A DNA stretch of 12,420 nucleotides from Opitutia bacterium (GTDB lineage Bacteria; Verrucomicrobiota; Verrucomicrobiia; Opitutales; Opitutaceae), in contig JANXWT010000075.1 in NCBI GenBank assembly GCA_025351035.1, positions 1-12,420 of the forward strand, in the 5' to 3' direction. Below the pieces are notes generated by a model. That model worked only from the letters and a program-made list of their open reading frames with translations, was not told the DNA's origin and ran no database searches. Shown here in pieces: positions 6,043-12,420 of this stretch. The stretch's first letter is position 1. Each line of letters opens with the position of its first letter. A program made the position numbers and the translations under genes.

Positions 6043-6983
6043 CCGAGCGCCTCCACGTAGCTGATCATGCGCTGCCGCATCGCCGCATCGGGCAGGCGTC
6101 CGCGTGCCGCGCCCAGGTTCTCGCGCACGTGCACCGGATTGCCCGTGGCGGGAATCGCGCACGTCACGGCCGGATGCGAGACGATGAACTTGAGGAGAAA
6201 CTGCGCCCAGTTCGCGCAGTCGATCTCGCGTGCCCACGCCGGCAGCGGATGGCGCATCATCGCGCGGATGAGCGCGCCCTCCTGGAACGGCCGGTTGATG
6301 ATGACGGCGACACCGCGTTCCTGCGCAAGGGGCAGGAGGCGCCGGTCCACTTCGCGATCGAGAATATTGTAGGTCACCTGGACGAAATCGAGCGGCTGCG
6401 TGCGCACGAGATTCTCCACCTCGGCCGTGCGCCGCCCATGCGACGTGGTGACACCGACGTAGCGCACCTGCTGCGCCGCCTTCATCGCGAAGAGCATCGG
6501 CAGGTGCTGTTCCCAGTTCTCAAGATTATGCACCTGCAGCAGAGCGAGTTTCGGCAAGCCCCACCGGCGCTGCGTCTCGGCAATCTGCGCCGCGCCGTCG
6601 CGGCCCGAGGTCCAGACTTTGTCGGCGGCGAAAAGTGCAGAAGGGCGGTTCAGTTTTTTCAAACCGTAGCCGATCACCGCCTGCGACGAGCCATACATCG
6701 GCGACGAGTCGATCAGCCGGCCGCCGAGCGCGAAAAAACTGCGCATGACTTCGGCACACTCGTCACGCGCCTCGAGATCGTCGCCGACGTTGAACGTGAT
6801 CCAGCTGCCGAGGCCGACGACGGGCAGCTCCTCGCCGCTCGACGGGATGCGCCGCGTCAGCAACGGACCCGGCGCCTGCGCCCAAGCCGATGCGGGCCGG
6901 AGCAATGCCACCGCTCCGAGTGCCGCAAGGGCACGCAGCACGTCGCGACGGGTGAGGCTCGGAGTTGGAATGGGCGGAGGCAC
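6039..6983 (-). CDS. Tat-exported aldo/keto reductase
   Basis: A 314-residue aldo/keto reductase with a twin-arginine signal: TRRDVLR at residues 11-17, a hydrophobic stretch and a probable cut after ASAWA at residue 35. The mature part has the AKR catalytic tetrad: D92 and Y97 in IDSSPMYG, K122 in ADKVW, H152 in LQVHN. GVTTSHG and the cofactor-end INRPFQEG segment also fit the fold. AKRs reduce carbonyls with NAD(P)H; export of a folded, cofactor-loaded enzyme explains the Tat signal. The substrate is unknown. The start is uncertain: the GTG at 6983 gives a short normal signal, while the longer frame from 7088 would run into the REP doublet, so I reject it. No Shine-Dalgarno is seen at the GTG. 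The DUF6064-like gene overlaps its stop by 4 bases, suggesting a functional link at the membrane. Confidence 0.85.
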   Translation of the reverse strand: MPPPIPTPSLTRRDVLRALAALGAVALLRPASAWAQAPGPLLTRRIPSSGEELPVVGLGSWITFNVGDDLEARDECAEVMRSFFALGGRLIDSSPMYGSSQAVIGYGLKKLNRPSALFAADKVWTSGRDGAAQIAETQRRWGLPKLALLQVHNLENWEQHLPMLFAMKAAQQVRYVGVTTSHGRRTAEVENLVRTQPLDFVQVTYNILDREVDRRLLPLAQERGVAVIINRPFQEGALIRAMMRHPLPAWAREIDCANWAQFLLKFIVSHPAVTCAIPATGNPVHVRENLGAARGRLPDAAMRQRMISYVEALG

Positions 6984-7061
6984 GGATGAATTCGCTCGGC
7001 AACGACCTGACGCGCCAAACGCGGAAATCTTAGGAGGCCGGCGTGAAAATCGAGTTAGTCG

Positions 7062-7131
7062 GTAGGGGCGCAGGCTTGCTGCGCCCACAAGTGCCCGATC
7101 ACAAACGGGCGCAGCAAGTCTGCGCCCCTAC
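7062..7131. repeat. REP-type doublet (inverted pair of GTAG-headed hairpins)
   Basis: Two 25-base arms (7062-7086 and 7107-7131) are reverse complements at 24 of 25 positions, with a 20-base spacer. Each arm is itself a hairpin: GTAG, then GGGCGCAG, a 5-base loop, then CTGCGCCC. The GTAG foot lies at the outer ends. A GTAG or GGAG tetranucleotide before a palindrome is the known hallmark of REP sequences moved by Y1 (RAYT) transposases. It separates the small membrane protein gene from the aldo/keto reductase, both transcribed leftward, and could act as a transcription or mRNA-stability boundary. Confidence 0.88.
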
Positions 7132-7159
7132 TTTCGGCAACGGATCGGTTGCGCTCGAT

Positions 7160-7570
7160 CTACGCCTGCTTGTTCATCGCCGCCGCGACGATGCCGAGCA
7201 GCACGGTGGCGACGCCGCCGAAACAGATCTGTTTGATCGCGAGCGTGAGTCCCATCGGTTGCACGGCGTAGTAAATCAGGAATCCCGGAATGCACGCCGC
7301 GACAGAGAACCACAGGCCGAAACGCACGCCCTGTCCCAGCCAATCTTTGCCGGTCTCGCGCCCGCGACGATAGATGGCGGTGACGCCGAGCGCGATGAAC
7401 GCATGCGCGAGCAACATCGCGGGAAAATGTTTTTGTGCGTCCGCCTCGCCGCGCATCAGCGCGGGCTGGGCGTCGTAATCGGATTTGAGGAGCATGGCGT
7501 GAACGACGAAGTCAAACGTCATCGAGGCGATGAAGAGGACGACGATGGAGATGAGGCACTGCTTAGTCAT
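7160..7570 (-). CDS. Hypothetical four-helix membrane protein
   Basis: A 136-residue protein I do not recognise by name. Four hydrophobic segments are visible (about residues 5-21, 48-66, 82-102 and 108-131). Between helices 1 and 2 lies a conserved-looking loop, DFVVHAMLLKSDYDAQPALM, with H24 and an acidic/tyrosine patch; a positively charged loop (YRRGRETGKDW) follows helix 2. This looks like a small uncharacterised inner-membrane family. The ATG at 7570 is the first in frame and gives a normal N-terminal helix, but no Shine-Dalgarno precedes it. Downstream on the same strand is the REP doublet, then the aldo/keto reductase, so it is probably a separate unit. Frame length, hydrophobic pattern and absence of a better frame support it being real. 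Confidence 0.7.
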   Translation of the reverse strand: MTKQCLISIVVLFIASMTFDFVVHAMLLKSDYDAQPALMRGEADAQKHFPAMLLAHAFIALGVTAIYRRGRETGKDWLGQGVRFGLWFSVAACIPGFLIYYAVQPMGLTLAIKQICFGGVATVLLGIVAAAMNKQA

Positions 7571-7647
7571 GGGGTAGGTAACCGGGGTTGGGGTGAAGCC
7601 CGTAACGGGTAGCGGGCCGGCCGATCCCTAGCCGTGTTTCGCGCCCA

Positions 7648-7775
7648 AAACAAGCCTGCGTCGAACTGGTCCGCGGTTGGCCCCGGACTGCCACTGCGTG
7701 CCAAGTCTGCGTTGCGCTCCTGTTTGGCAGTTTGGACGCGTAATTCTGGCGAACTGCGCGTCCGGCCACTTGTTT
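7648..7775. repeat. Gene-free segment bounded by a 7-bp inverted repeat
   Basis: The gap 7571-7812 has no gene. AAACAAG (7648-7654) and CTTGTTT (7769-7775) are perfect inverted repeats bounding about 114 bases. Inside is a second pair, GGACGCG (7734-7740) and CGCGTCC (7757-7763). It could be a small mobile element, a structured leader of the M14 peptidase gene, or chance. Confidence 0.3.
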
Positions 7776-7812
7776 GTTTTCAAATTTTCCCCATCGTCAC
7801 CTTTCCACGCCC

Positions 7813-9627
7813 ATGAAACTTCCCCATCCCGCCCTCCTGTTCGCGCTTTGCACCACCGTGTTCGCCGCCCATCCGGTTGATTTTCTCCCGCCCGCACCGC
7901 CCTGGCACGGCGCGAGCGAAGCGCTCGTCGTCAAGGCCGGCAATCCGTGGATCACGCCCGCTGAGCAGATGGGCCTCCTCGACACGCCCAACTACGCCGA
8001 CACCGTCGCTTACCTCCAGCGGCTCGTCGCCGCGTCGCCGTTGCTGAAGATGCCGGAGTTCGGCCGCACCGCGCAGGGCCGGCCGCTCTACGTCGTGATC
8101 GCGAGCAAAGAGGGCGCGTCCTCTCCCACCGCGCTCGCCGCCAACGGCCGTCCGACCCTCCTCGCACAGGCGGGCATCCACGCCGGCGAGATCGACGGCA
8201 AGGACGCCGGCCTGATGCTCCTCCGTGACCTCGCCACCGGCGGCAAAGCCGCGCTGCTCGACCGCGCCAATTTTCTTTTTGTGCCCGTCTTCAACGCCGA
8301 CGGCCACGAGCGCATCTCCGAGTGGAACCGCCCCAACCAGCGCGGCCCGGTGAGCATGGGTTGGCGTAGCACGGCGCAGAACCTGAATCTTAACCGCGAT
8401 TACATGAAAGCCGATACGCCCGAAATGCGGGCGATGCTCGCGCTGATCGACGCCGCGGCCCCCTCCCTCTATCTCGACCTGCACGTCACCGACGGCATCG
8501 ACTACCAATACGACATCACCTACGGCTACCACGGCTGGGATGGCTTCACGGCCTGGTCGCCTCGTGGTGGCGAGTGGCTGGATAAATATTTTCGCCCCGG
8601 TGTCGACGCCGCGCTCAAAGCCGCCGGCCACATCCCCGGCCCGCTCATCTTCGCCCTTGATGATCGCAACCTGCTCGCCGGCATCGTCGCCGGCAACGGC
8701 GACCCGCGTTTCTCCAATCCCTACGGCGATCTGCGCCATCTGCCGACCGTTCTGCTCGAGAACCATTCCCTCAAACCCTACCCGCAACGCGTGCTCGGCA
8801 CCTACGTCTTCATTGAAGCCGCCCTGCAGGCGATCGGCGCGCACGGTGCCGAGTTGTCCGCGGCCATCGCTGCCGACCGCGCGGCGCGCCCGGCCCAGAT
8901 CCCTGCCAACTGGAGCAATGGCGGCGGCACGATGGGCCAAATGGATTTCCTCGGCGTTGCCTACGAGACCTACACCTCACCCGCGTCCGGCGGCTCCGAA
9001 GTCCGCTGGCTCGGCACACCCAAACTCTACAAGAATTTGCCGGTCATAGGCGACAAACCCGGCGTTATACTTACGCGCCCCAAAGCCTACTATGTGCCTG
9101 TGACGAAGCCTGACGTCATCGCGCGCCTGAAACTCCACGGCATGCAAATGGAAACGCTCACCGCCACGCGGACCGTGCCGGTTCAAATGTATCGGCTCGT
9201 CAATCCGCAGCCGCAGCCCGGTGAAGGTTTTCATCCTTACGAAGGCCGCCACACGCTCACCATTGGCGTCAAGGCCGAGGCCCGCGCGGAGACTTTCCCC
9301 GTCGGCTCGGTGCGCGTGTCGACGGACCAGCCGCTCGGCGAACTCGCTGTCCTCCTCCTCGAACCGCTGAGCCGTGACTCGCTTTTCGCCTGGGGCTTCT
9401 TCAACGAAATCCTCCAGCGCACCGAATACATCGAGGGCTACGTCGTCGCGCCGTTCGCGGAGAAAATGCTCGCCGACGACCCGGCGCTGAAGGCCGAGTT
9501 CGAGGCCAAGCTGAAAGCCGATGCCAAGTTCGCCGCCGACCCAACCGCGCGCCTCCAGTGGTTCTACGAGCGCAGCAAATTCTACGACGACCGCTACCTC
9601 CTCTACCCCGTCGGCATCGAACGCTGA
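7813..9627 (+). CDS. Secreted M14-family zinc carboxypeptidase
   Basis: A 604-residue protein with a Sec signal (residues 1-18, cut near VFA). The M14 metallocarboxypeptidase domain covers about residues 60-345: zinc ligands H123 and E126 in GIHAGE and H224 in LDLHVTDG, substrate-binding N194/R195 in LNLNRD, and catalytic E316 in LLENHS. The remaining roughly 260 residues form a C-terminal extension seen in larger bacterial members; I recognise no named domain in it. It probably trims peptides outside the cytoplasm for nutrition. The ATG at 7813 starts directly at the signal peptide; a frame to 7774 adds non-homologous residues. It stands alone: a 242-base gap lies upstream, and a nested palindrome separates it from asnS downstream. 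Confidence 0.9.
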   Translation: MKLPHPALLFALCTTVFAAHPVDFLPPAPPWHGASEALVVKAGNPWITPAEQMGLLDTPNYADTVAYLQRLVAASPLLKMPEFGRTAQGRPLYVVIASKEGASSPTALAANGRPTLLAQAGIHAGEIDGKDAGLMLLRDLATGGKAALLDRANFLFVPVFNADGHERISEWNRPNQRGPVSMGWRSTAQNLNLNRDYMKADTPEMRAMLALIDAAAPSLYLDLHVTDGIDYQYDITYGYHGWDGFTAWSPRGGEWLDKYFRPGVDAALKAAGHIPGPLIFALDDRNLLAGIVAGNGDPRFSNPYGDLRHLPTVLLENHSLKPYPQRVLGTYVFIEAALQAIGAHGAELSAAIAADRAARPAQIPANWSNGGGTMGQMDFLGVAYETYTSPASGGSEVRWLGTPKLYKNLPVIGDKPGVILTRPKAYYVPVTKPDVIARLKLHGMQMETLTATRTVPVQMYRLVNPQPQPGEGFHPYEGRHTLTIGVKAEARAETFPVGSVRVSTDQPLGELAVLLLEPLSRDSLFAWGFFNEILQRTEYIEGYVVAPFAEKMLADDPALKAEFEAKLKADAKFAADPTARLQWFYERSKFYDDRYLLYPVGIER

Positions 9628-9631
9628 TTCG

Positions 9632-9691
9632 CCGGGAAATCCGCCGGAGGACCGAGGTCCCCGGACAAACCCCGGGCCGCGAATTTCCCGG
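9632..9691. repeat. Nested inverted repeats between M14 peptidase and asnS
   Basis: The outer arms CCGGGAAAT (9632-9640) and ATTTCCCGG (9683-9691) are perfect. Inside them, CCGG-A-GGACC (9644-9653) pairs with GGTCCCCGG (9656-9664), leaving one bulged A and a 2-base loop. The structure begins 4 bases after the peptidase stop and may act as its terminator or as a dispersed palindrome; no T-run follows. Confidence 0.6.
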
Positions 9692-9736
9692 TTTGCCAAG
9701 CGCCGCGCGAGCCGCTTGCGTGAGCCTCCTCTCATA

Positions 9737-11137
9737 ATGCAACGCACCCTCGTCAAAGACGCCCTCAACGCCCCCGGTCCGCTGGACGCTATTCTCCTCC
9801 AAGGCTGGGTCCGCACGCGGCGCGACGCCAAGGCTTTATCGTTCATCGAGCTCAACGACGGCTCTTGCCTCAAGGGCATGCAGGTGATCGTCGACGCCGC
9901 GTTGCCCGACTACGCCAATGTCGCGCGGGCCAACACCGGCGCGTCGATCGAAGTTCACGGCAAACTCGTCGAGTCGAAAGGCGGCGGCCAGAAGTGGGAA
10001 GTCGTTGCGGAAAAATTCACCGTGCTCGGCGAGGCCGACCACACCTACCCGCTCCAGAAGAAAGGCCACACGCTGGAATTCCTCCGCGAAATCGCGCACC
10101 TGCGACCGCGCTCGAATCTTTTCGGTGCCGTCTTCCGCGTGCGCAGCCGGCTCGCCTATGCCGTCCACCAATTTTTTCAAGAGCGCGGCTTCCACTACGT
10201 GCATGCGCCGATCATCACCGCGAGCGACGCCGAAGGTGCCGGCGAGATGTTCCGCGTGACAACGCTCGATCTCGAGAACCCGCCGCACACCGAGGACGGC
10301 AAGCACGTCGACAACTCCAAAGATTTCTTCGGCAAGAAAGCTTTTCTCACCGTCAGCGGCCAGCTCGAGGCCGAGATCTTCGCCAGCGCTCTCAGTAGCG
10401 TCTACACGTTCGGTCCGACGTTTCGCGCCGAGAATTCCAACACCTCGCGCCACGCCTCCGAGTTCTGGATGATCGAGCCCGAAGTCGCGTTCTGCGATCT
10501 GGCGGGCAACATGACGCTCGCCGAGGATTTCGTGAAATACCTCATCCGCGATGCCAAGGAGCACTGCGCCGCCGACCTCGCGTTCTTCAGCCAGTTCGTC
10601 GACAAGGGCCTCAACGAGCGCCTCGACTTCGTGCTCCAACGGCCGTTCCAACGCTGCAGCTACACCGAGGCCATCGAGATTCTCAACCAGAGCGGCAAGA
10701 CTTGGGAGCATCCAGTCGCGTGGGGCGACAACCTCCAGTCGGAGCACGAACGCTTCCTCAGTGAGGAACACTTCAAGTGCCCGGTGACCGTCTACAATTA
10801 TCCGCGCGCGATCAAAGCGTTCTACATGCGCCAGAACGCAGGCTGCGAGCCCGGGCGCGAAACCGTCGCCGCGATGGATCTGCTCGTGCCCGGCATCGGG
10901 GAGATCATCGGCGGCAGCCAGCGCGAAGAGCGCCTGGAGCAACTCCGCGCCGGCATGATGCTGCACCATCTCGACGAGAAAAATTACTGGTGGTATCTCG
11001 ACCTGCGTCGCTACGGCAGTGTGCCGCACTCGGGTTTCGGCCTCGGCTTCGAGCGCATGCTCATGTTCGTGACCGGCGTCGGCAACATCCGCGACGTCAT
11101 CCCTTTTGCGCGCACTCCGGGCAACGCGGAGTTTTAA
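9737..11137 (+). CDS. asnS: Asparaginyl-tRNA synthetase
   Basis: A 466-residue class IIb synthetase, the same length as typical bacterial AsnRS. The N-terminal OB-fold anticodon-binding domain covers about residues 15-105 (ILLQGWVRTRRDAK, then IELNDGS). The catalytic core follows: motif 2 at 229-249 (FRAENSNTSRHASEFWMIEPE), which favours AsnRS over AspRS, and motif 3 at 435-442 (GLGFERML). The C-terminal IPFARTPGNAEF is the family's usual ending. It charges tRNA-Asn with asparagine, so the organism need not rely only on the Asp-to-Asn transamidation route. The ATG at 9737 matches the homologous start; the longer frame to 9521 shadows the peptidase. No T-box-like leader was seen. The cupin gene starts one base after its stop. 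Confidence 0.96.
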   Translation: MQRTLVKDALNAPGPLDAILLQGWVRTRRDAKALSFIELNDGSCLKGMQVIVDAALPDYANVARANTGASIEVHGKLVESKGGGQKWEVVAEKFTVLGEADHTYPLQKKGHTLEFLREIAHLRPRSNLFGAVFRVRSRLAYAVHQFFQERGFHYVHAPIITASDAEGAGEMFRVTTLDLENPPHTEDGKHVDNSKDFFGKKAFLTVSGQLEAEIFASALSSVYTFGPTFRAENSNTSRHASEFWMIEPEVAFCDLAGNMTLAEDFVKYLIRDAKEHCAADLAFFSQFVDKGLNERLDFVLQRPFQRCSYTEAIEILNQSGKTWEHPVAWGDNLQSEHERFLSEEHFKCPVTVYNYPRAIKAFYMRQNAGCEPGRETVAAMDLLVPGIGEIIGGSQREERLEQLRAGMMLHHLDEKNYWWYLDLRRYGSVPHSGFGLGFERMLMFVTGVGNIRDVIPFARTPGNAEF

Positions 11138-11138
11138 C

Positions 11139-11747
11139 ATGACCGTGCCCCTCTCCACGGCGGCCACGCCCGCGATGCCAGCCATGGCGCGGCAATTGAT
11201 CGAGCGTTACAAGATGGAGCTGATTCCGGAGGAGGGCGCGTGGTTTGCCCTGACTTATCGGAGCAACGAAAGCGTCACCGTTGCCGGCGCTTCGCGTTAT
11301 GCCGGCGCACGCTGTGCTTACTCGGCGATCTACTGTGTGGAAACGCGCATGGATTTCTCCGGTCTACATCGGCTCGCGACCGACGAACTCTGGCACTTCT
11401 ATGACGGTTTCCCGCTCGAGCTGCTGCTGCTTCATCCCGACGGCGGCGGCGAAACCGTCAGATTCGGCCGCAATGTTGCCGCCGGGGAACACCCCCAGTA
11501 TCTCGTGCCGCGCGGCGTGTGGCAGGCGTCGCGTCCGATCGGCGAGGACGATGCGTGGACCTTTTTCGGCAATACCCTCGCCCCCGGCTTTGAATACACC
11601 GATTTCGAAATCGGCTACCGCGACGAATTGCAGGCCCGTTATCCGGCGTTTGCCGCAAAGATTGCCGAGCTCACGCGACCCGAGCACATTCGCCGCCCGT
11701 CATCACTTCGATCTTCAGCGACGGTCTGCCCTGGGTTGCCGCCGTGA
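11139..11747 (+). CDS. Cupin_5 (DUF985-type) family protein
   Basis: A 202-residue protein. The family signature is clear: RYKMELIPEEGAWFALTYRS near residues 23-42, then LHRLATDELWHFYDG with possible metal-binding H77, E83 and H86, then PRGVWQASRP and the ending GNTLAPGFEYTDFEIGYRDE. The family is a single small beta barrel resembling yeast Yml079w; its biochemical role is not established. The last 16 or so residues (PSSLRSSATVCPGLPP) look non-conserved and extend beyond the usual end, so the 3' end may have drifted. The ATG at 11139 is one base after the asnS stop, and a GGAG lies 7 bases upstream inside asnS, so translation is probably coupled to asnS. This suggests co-expression, not a shared function. 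The next gene is convergent, 50 bases away, without a clear terminator. Confidence 0.85.
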   Translation: MTVPLSTAATPAMPAMARQLIERYKMELIPEEGAWFALTYRSNESVTVAGASRYAGARCAYSAIYCVETRMDFSGLHRLATDELWHFYDGFPLELLLLHPDGGGETVRFGRNVAAGEHPQYLVPRGVWQASRPIGEDDAWTFFGNTLAPGFEYTDFEIGYRDELQARYPAFAAKIAELTRPEHIRRPSSLRSSATVCPGLPP

Positions 11748-11797
11748 CATTCGGGCTTCGCCAGCGCATCACGCGATGTTGGGCGATGGTGAACCCG

Positions 11798-12322
11798 TCA
11801 GTGCTCGCCGACGTCGATCGGCGTCTCGCTCTCGATCCCGCGCAGGCGCTCCGCCCAACTCGCCAGCATTGCCGTGCGTTGCCCGGGCGTTGAGTCGTCG
11901 AGACCGTAGCTGATCTGCGGGACGAGCACGCCGAAACCGGCGTAACCGAGGATGCCGCGCTGCACCGGCCGCAGCATCGCGTGGATGTCGCCGTTGCGCG
12001 CGCCCTTTTGATACGACGACTCCGACGCTCCCGCCGTGAGCGAGAGCAGCGCGCGTTTCCCGCGAAAAACTCCGGTGGCGTGCGAGCAACCGGACTTGTA
12101 GGCGCGACCGTAGGCGAACACGCGGTCGACCCAGCCCTTCAGCATGCCCGGCACGCCATACCACCAGAACGGAAACTGCCAGATCATCAGGTCACTCGTC
12201 TCCACCTTCCGCAACTCCGCCTCGATGTCCGGGGCAAACCCGCCGTGCGCCGTCGCGTGCAGCTCCTCGTCGGGCTGCACGTAGTAAAGATCCTCGGGGC
12301 AAGCCCCGAGGCATTTGATCAA
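11798..12322 (-). pseudogene. NAD(P)H oxidoreductase (flavodoxin fold), N-terminally truncated
   Basis: About 174 residues of an NAD(P)H dehydrogenase (quinone)-type flavoprotein (KefF/MdaB/NQO family). LMIWQFPFWWYGVPGMLKGWVD (here about residues 45-66) is the FMN-binding and dimer signature, followed by DRVFAYGRAY and SLTAGASESSY. The family normally begins with a beta strand and phosphate loop (a KxLIVxAHPxxxSF-type start) some 50 residues before this; that part is absent. The only in-frame start is a TTG at 12320-12322 directly at a foreign gene's stop codon, so this is a broken remnant: homology starts only near DLYYVQPDEEL. A 9-bp hairpin (12292-12311) sits at the break. If expressed, it would lack part of the FMN site. 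The end coordinate marks the open frame, not a proven start. Confidence 0.75.
12292..12311. repeat. Perfect 9-bp hairpin at the truncation junction
   Basis: CCTCGGGGC (12292-12300) and GCCCCGAGG (12303-12311) pair perfectly with a 2-base centre (8 bp with a 4-base loop in practice). It lies 7 bases past the stop codon of the partial gene at the right edge and within the remnant oxidoreductase frame. Subterminal hairpins of this kind occur at IS200/IS605 ends and in REP elements; here it may mark the right end of an insertion. Confidence 0.7.
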
Positions 12323-12420
12323 GACAGCTCGAAATCCAACTGCCCCTTGTGCAACTGACGATACTCACTCTTGCCGCCCTGCCGCTGCACATACGCAGCT
12401 ATCACCTGTTCGCTGCCGTG
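12319..12420 (-). CDS. C-terminal 33 residues of an unidentified gene, possibly a Y1 transposase
   Basis: An open frame enters from the right edge and ends at a TGA (12319-12321). Its 33 residues include AAYVQRQGG and the ending KGQLDFELS. The Y-x-x-x-Q arrangement in YVQRQ resembles the catalytic tyrosine helix of Y1 HUH transposases (IS200/IS605 type), and a perfect hairpin follows 7 bases after the stop, as at the ends of such elements. Third codon positions are A or T in 9 of 33 codons (including ATA and TCT), more than in neighbouring genes, which suggests foreign origin. The fragment is too short for a firm call, and other transposase or unrelated families remain possible. Confidence 0.4.
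   Translation of the reverse strand, partial: HGSEQVIAAYVQRQGGKSEYRQLHKGQLDFELS

Noticed and set aside
7780..8940. 386-residue antisense open frame
   Set aside because: It is opposite the M14 peptidase, which is clearly the coding strand by its zinc-ligand motifs.
8977..9879. 300-residue antisense open frame
   Set aside because: It spans the end of the M14 gene, the intergenic palindrome and the start of asnS, with no domain.
9836..11185. 449-residue antisense open frame
   Set aside because: It mirrors asnS, which has all class II synthetase motifs; composition is alanine-, glutamate- and valine-rich without a fold signature.
1..12420. CRISPR array, tRNA or rRNA genes, T-box or riboswitch
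   Set aside because: No regularly spaced identical repeats, no tRNA cloverleaf or CCA-type end, no rRNA sequence and no T-box consensus before asnS were seen by eye.

Overview
This is a GC-rich bacterial chromosome segment. Its protein repertoire, codon use strongly biased to G or C in third position, first-gene leaders without Shine-Dalgarno motifs, and dispersed intergenic palindromes suggest Verrucomicrobiota, probably an Opitutaceae-like organism. That assignment is inferred from style, not from a marker gene. No tRNA, rRNA or CRISPR array was seen.

Layout. Positions 1-255 hold no gene, only a small hairpin and a CACGGAT-type inverted repeat. On the minus strand follow sixA (256-717) and a cysK/cysM-family PLP enzyme (855-1802), whose last codons are made of a heptamer repeat. 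The gap 1803-2043 is a divergent intergenic region without a clear promoter. On the plus strand come a receiver-domain/metallo-beta-lactamase fusion (2044-3378) and a small secreted Dabb-domain protein (3411-3779), which end at a strong intrinsic terminator (3803-3829). Next is a TetR repressor (3894-4472) and a short-chain dehydrogenase (4527-5266) broken by a one-base frameshift. A 14-bp site upstream of tetR recurs inverted, with 13/14 identity, upstream of the dehydrogenase, so both are probably controlled by this TetR.

A minus-strand block follows: a small membrane protein (7160-7570), a REP-type doublet (7062-7131), a Tat-exported aldo/keto reductase (6039-6983) and a DUF6064-like membrane protein (5368-6042) joined to the reductase by an ATGA overlap. 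The gap 7571-7812 has only weak inverted repeats. On the plus strand come a secreted M14 zinc carboxypeptidase (7813-9627), a nested palindrome (9632-9691), asnS (9737-11137) and a cupin_5 protein (11139-11747) one base downstream of asnS.

At the right edge (minus strand) lies a flavodoxin-fold NAD(P)H oxidoreductase that has lost its N-terminal part. A 9-bp perfect hairpin and the C-terminal end of another, compositionally different gene sit directly at the break. This looks like a mobile-element junction, possibly of a Y1 (IS200/IS605-like) element.

Most genes are housekeeping or ordinary accessory functions. The points most worth a second look are the receiver-MBL fusion, the TetR/SDR operator pair with the broken SDR, the GTAG-headed REP doublet, and the truncated oxidoreductase junction.
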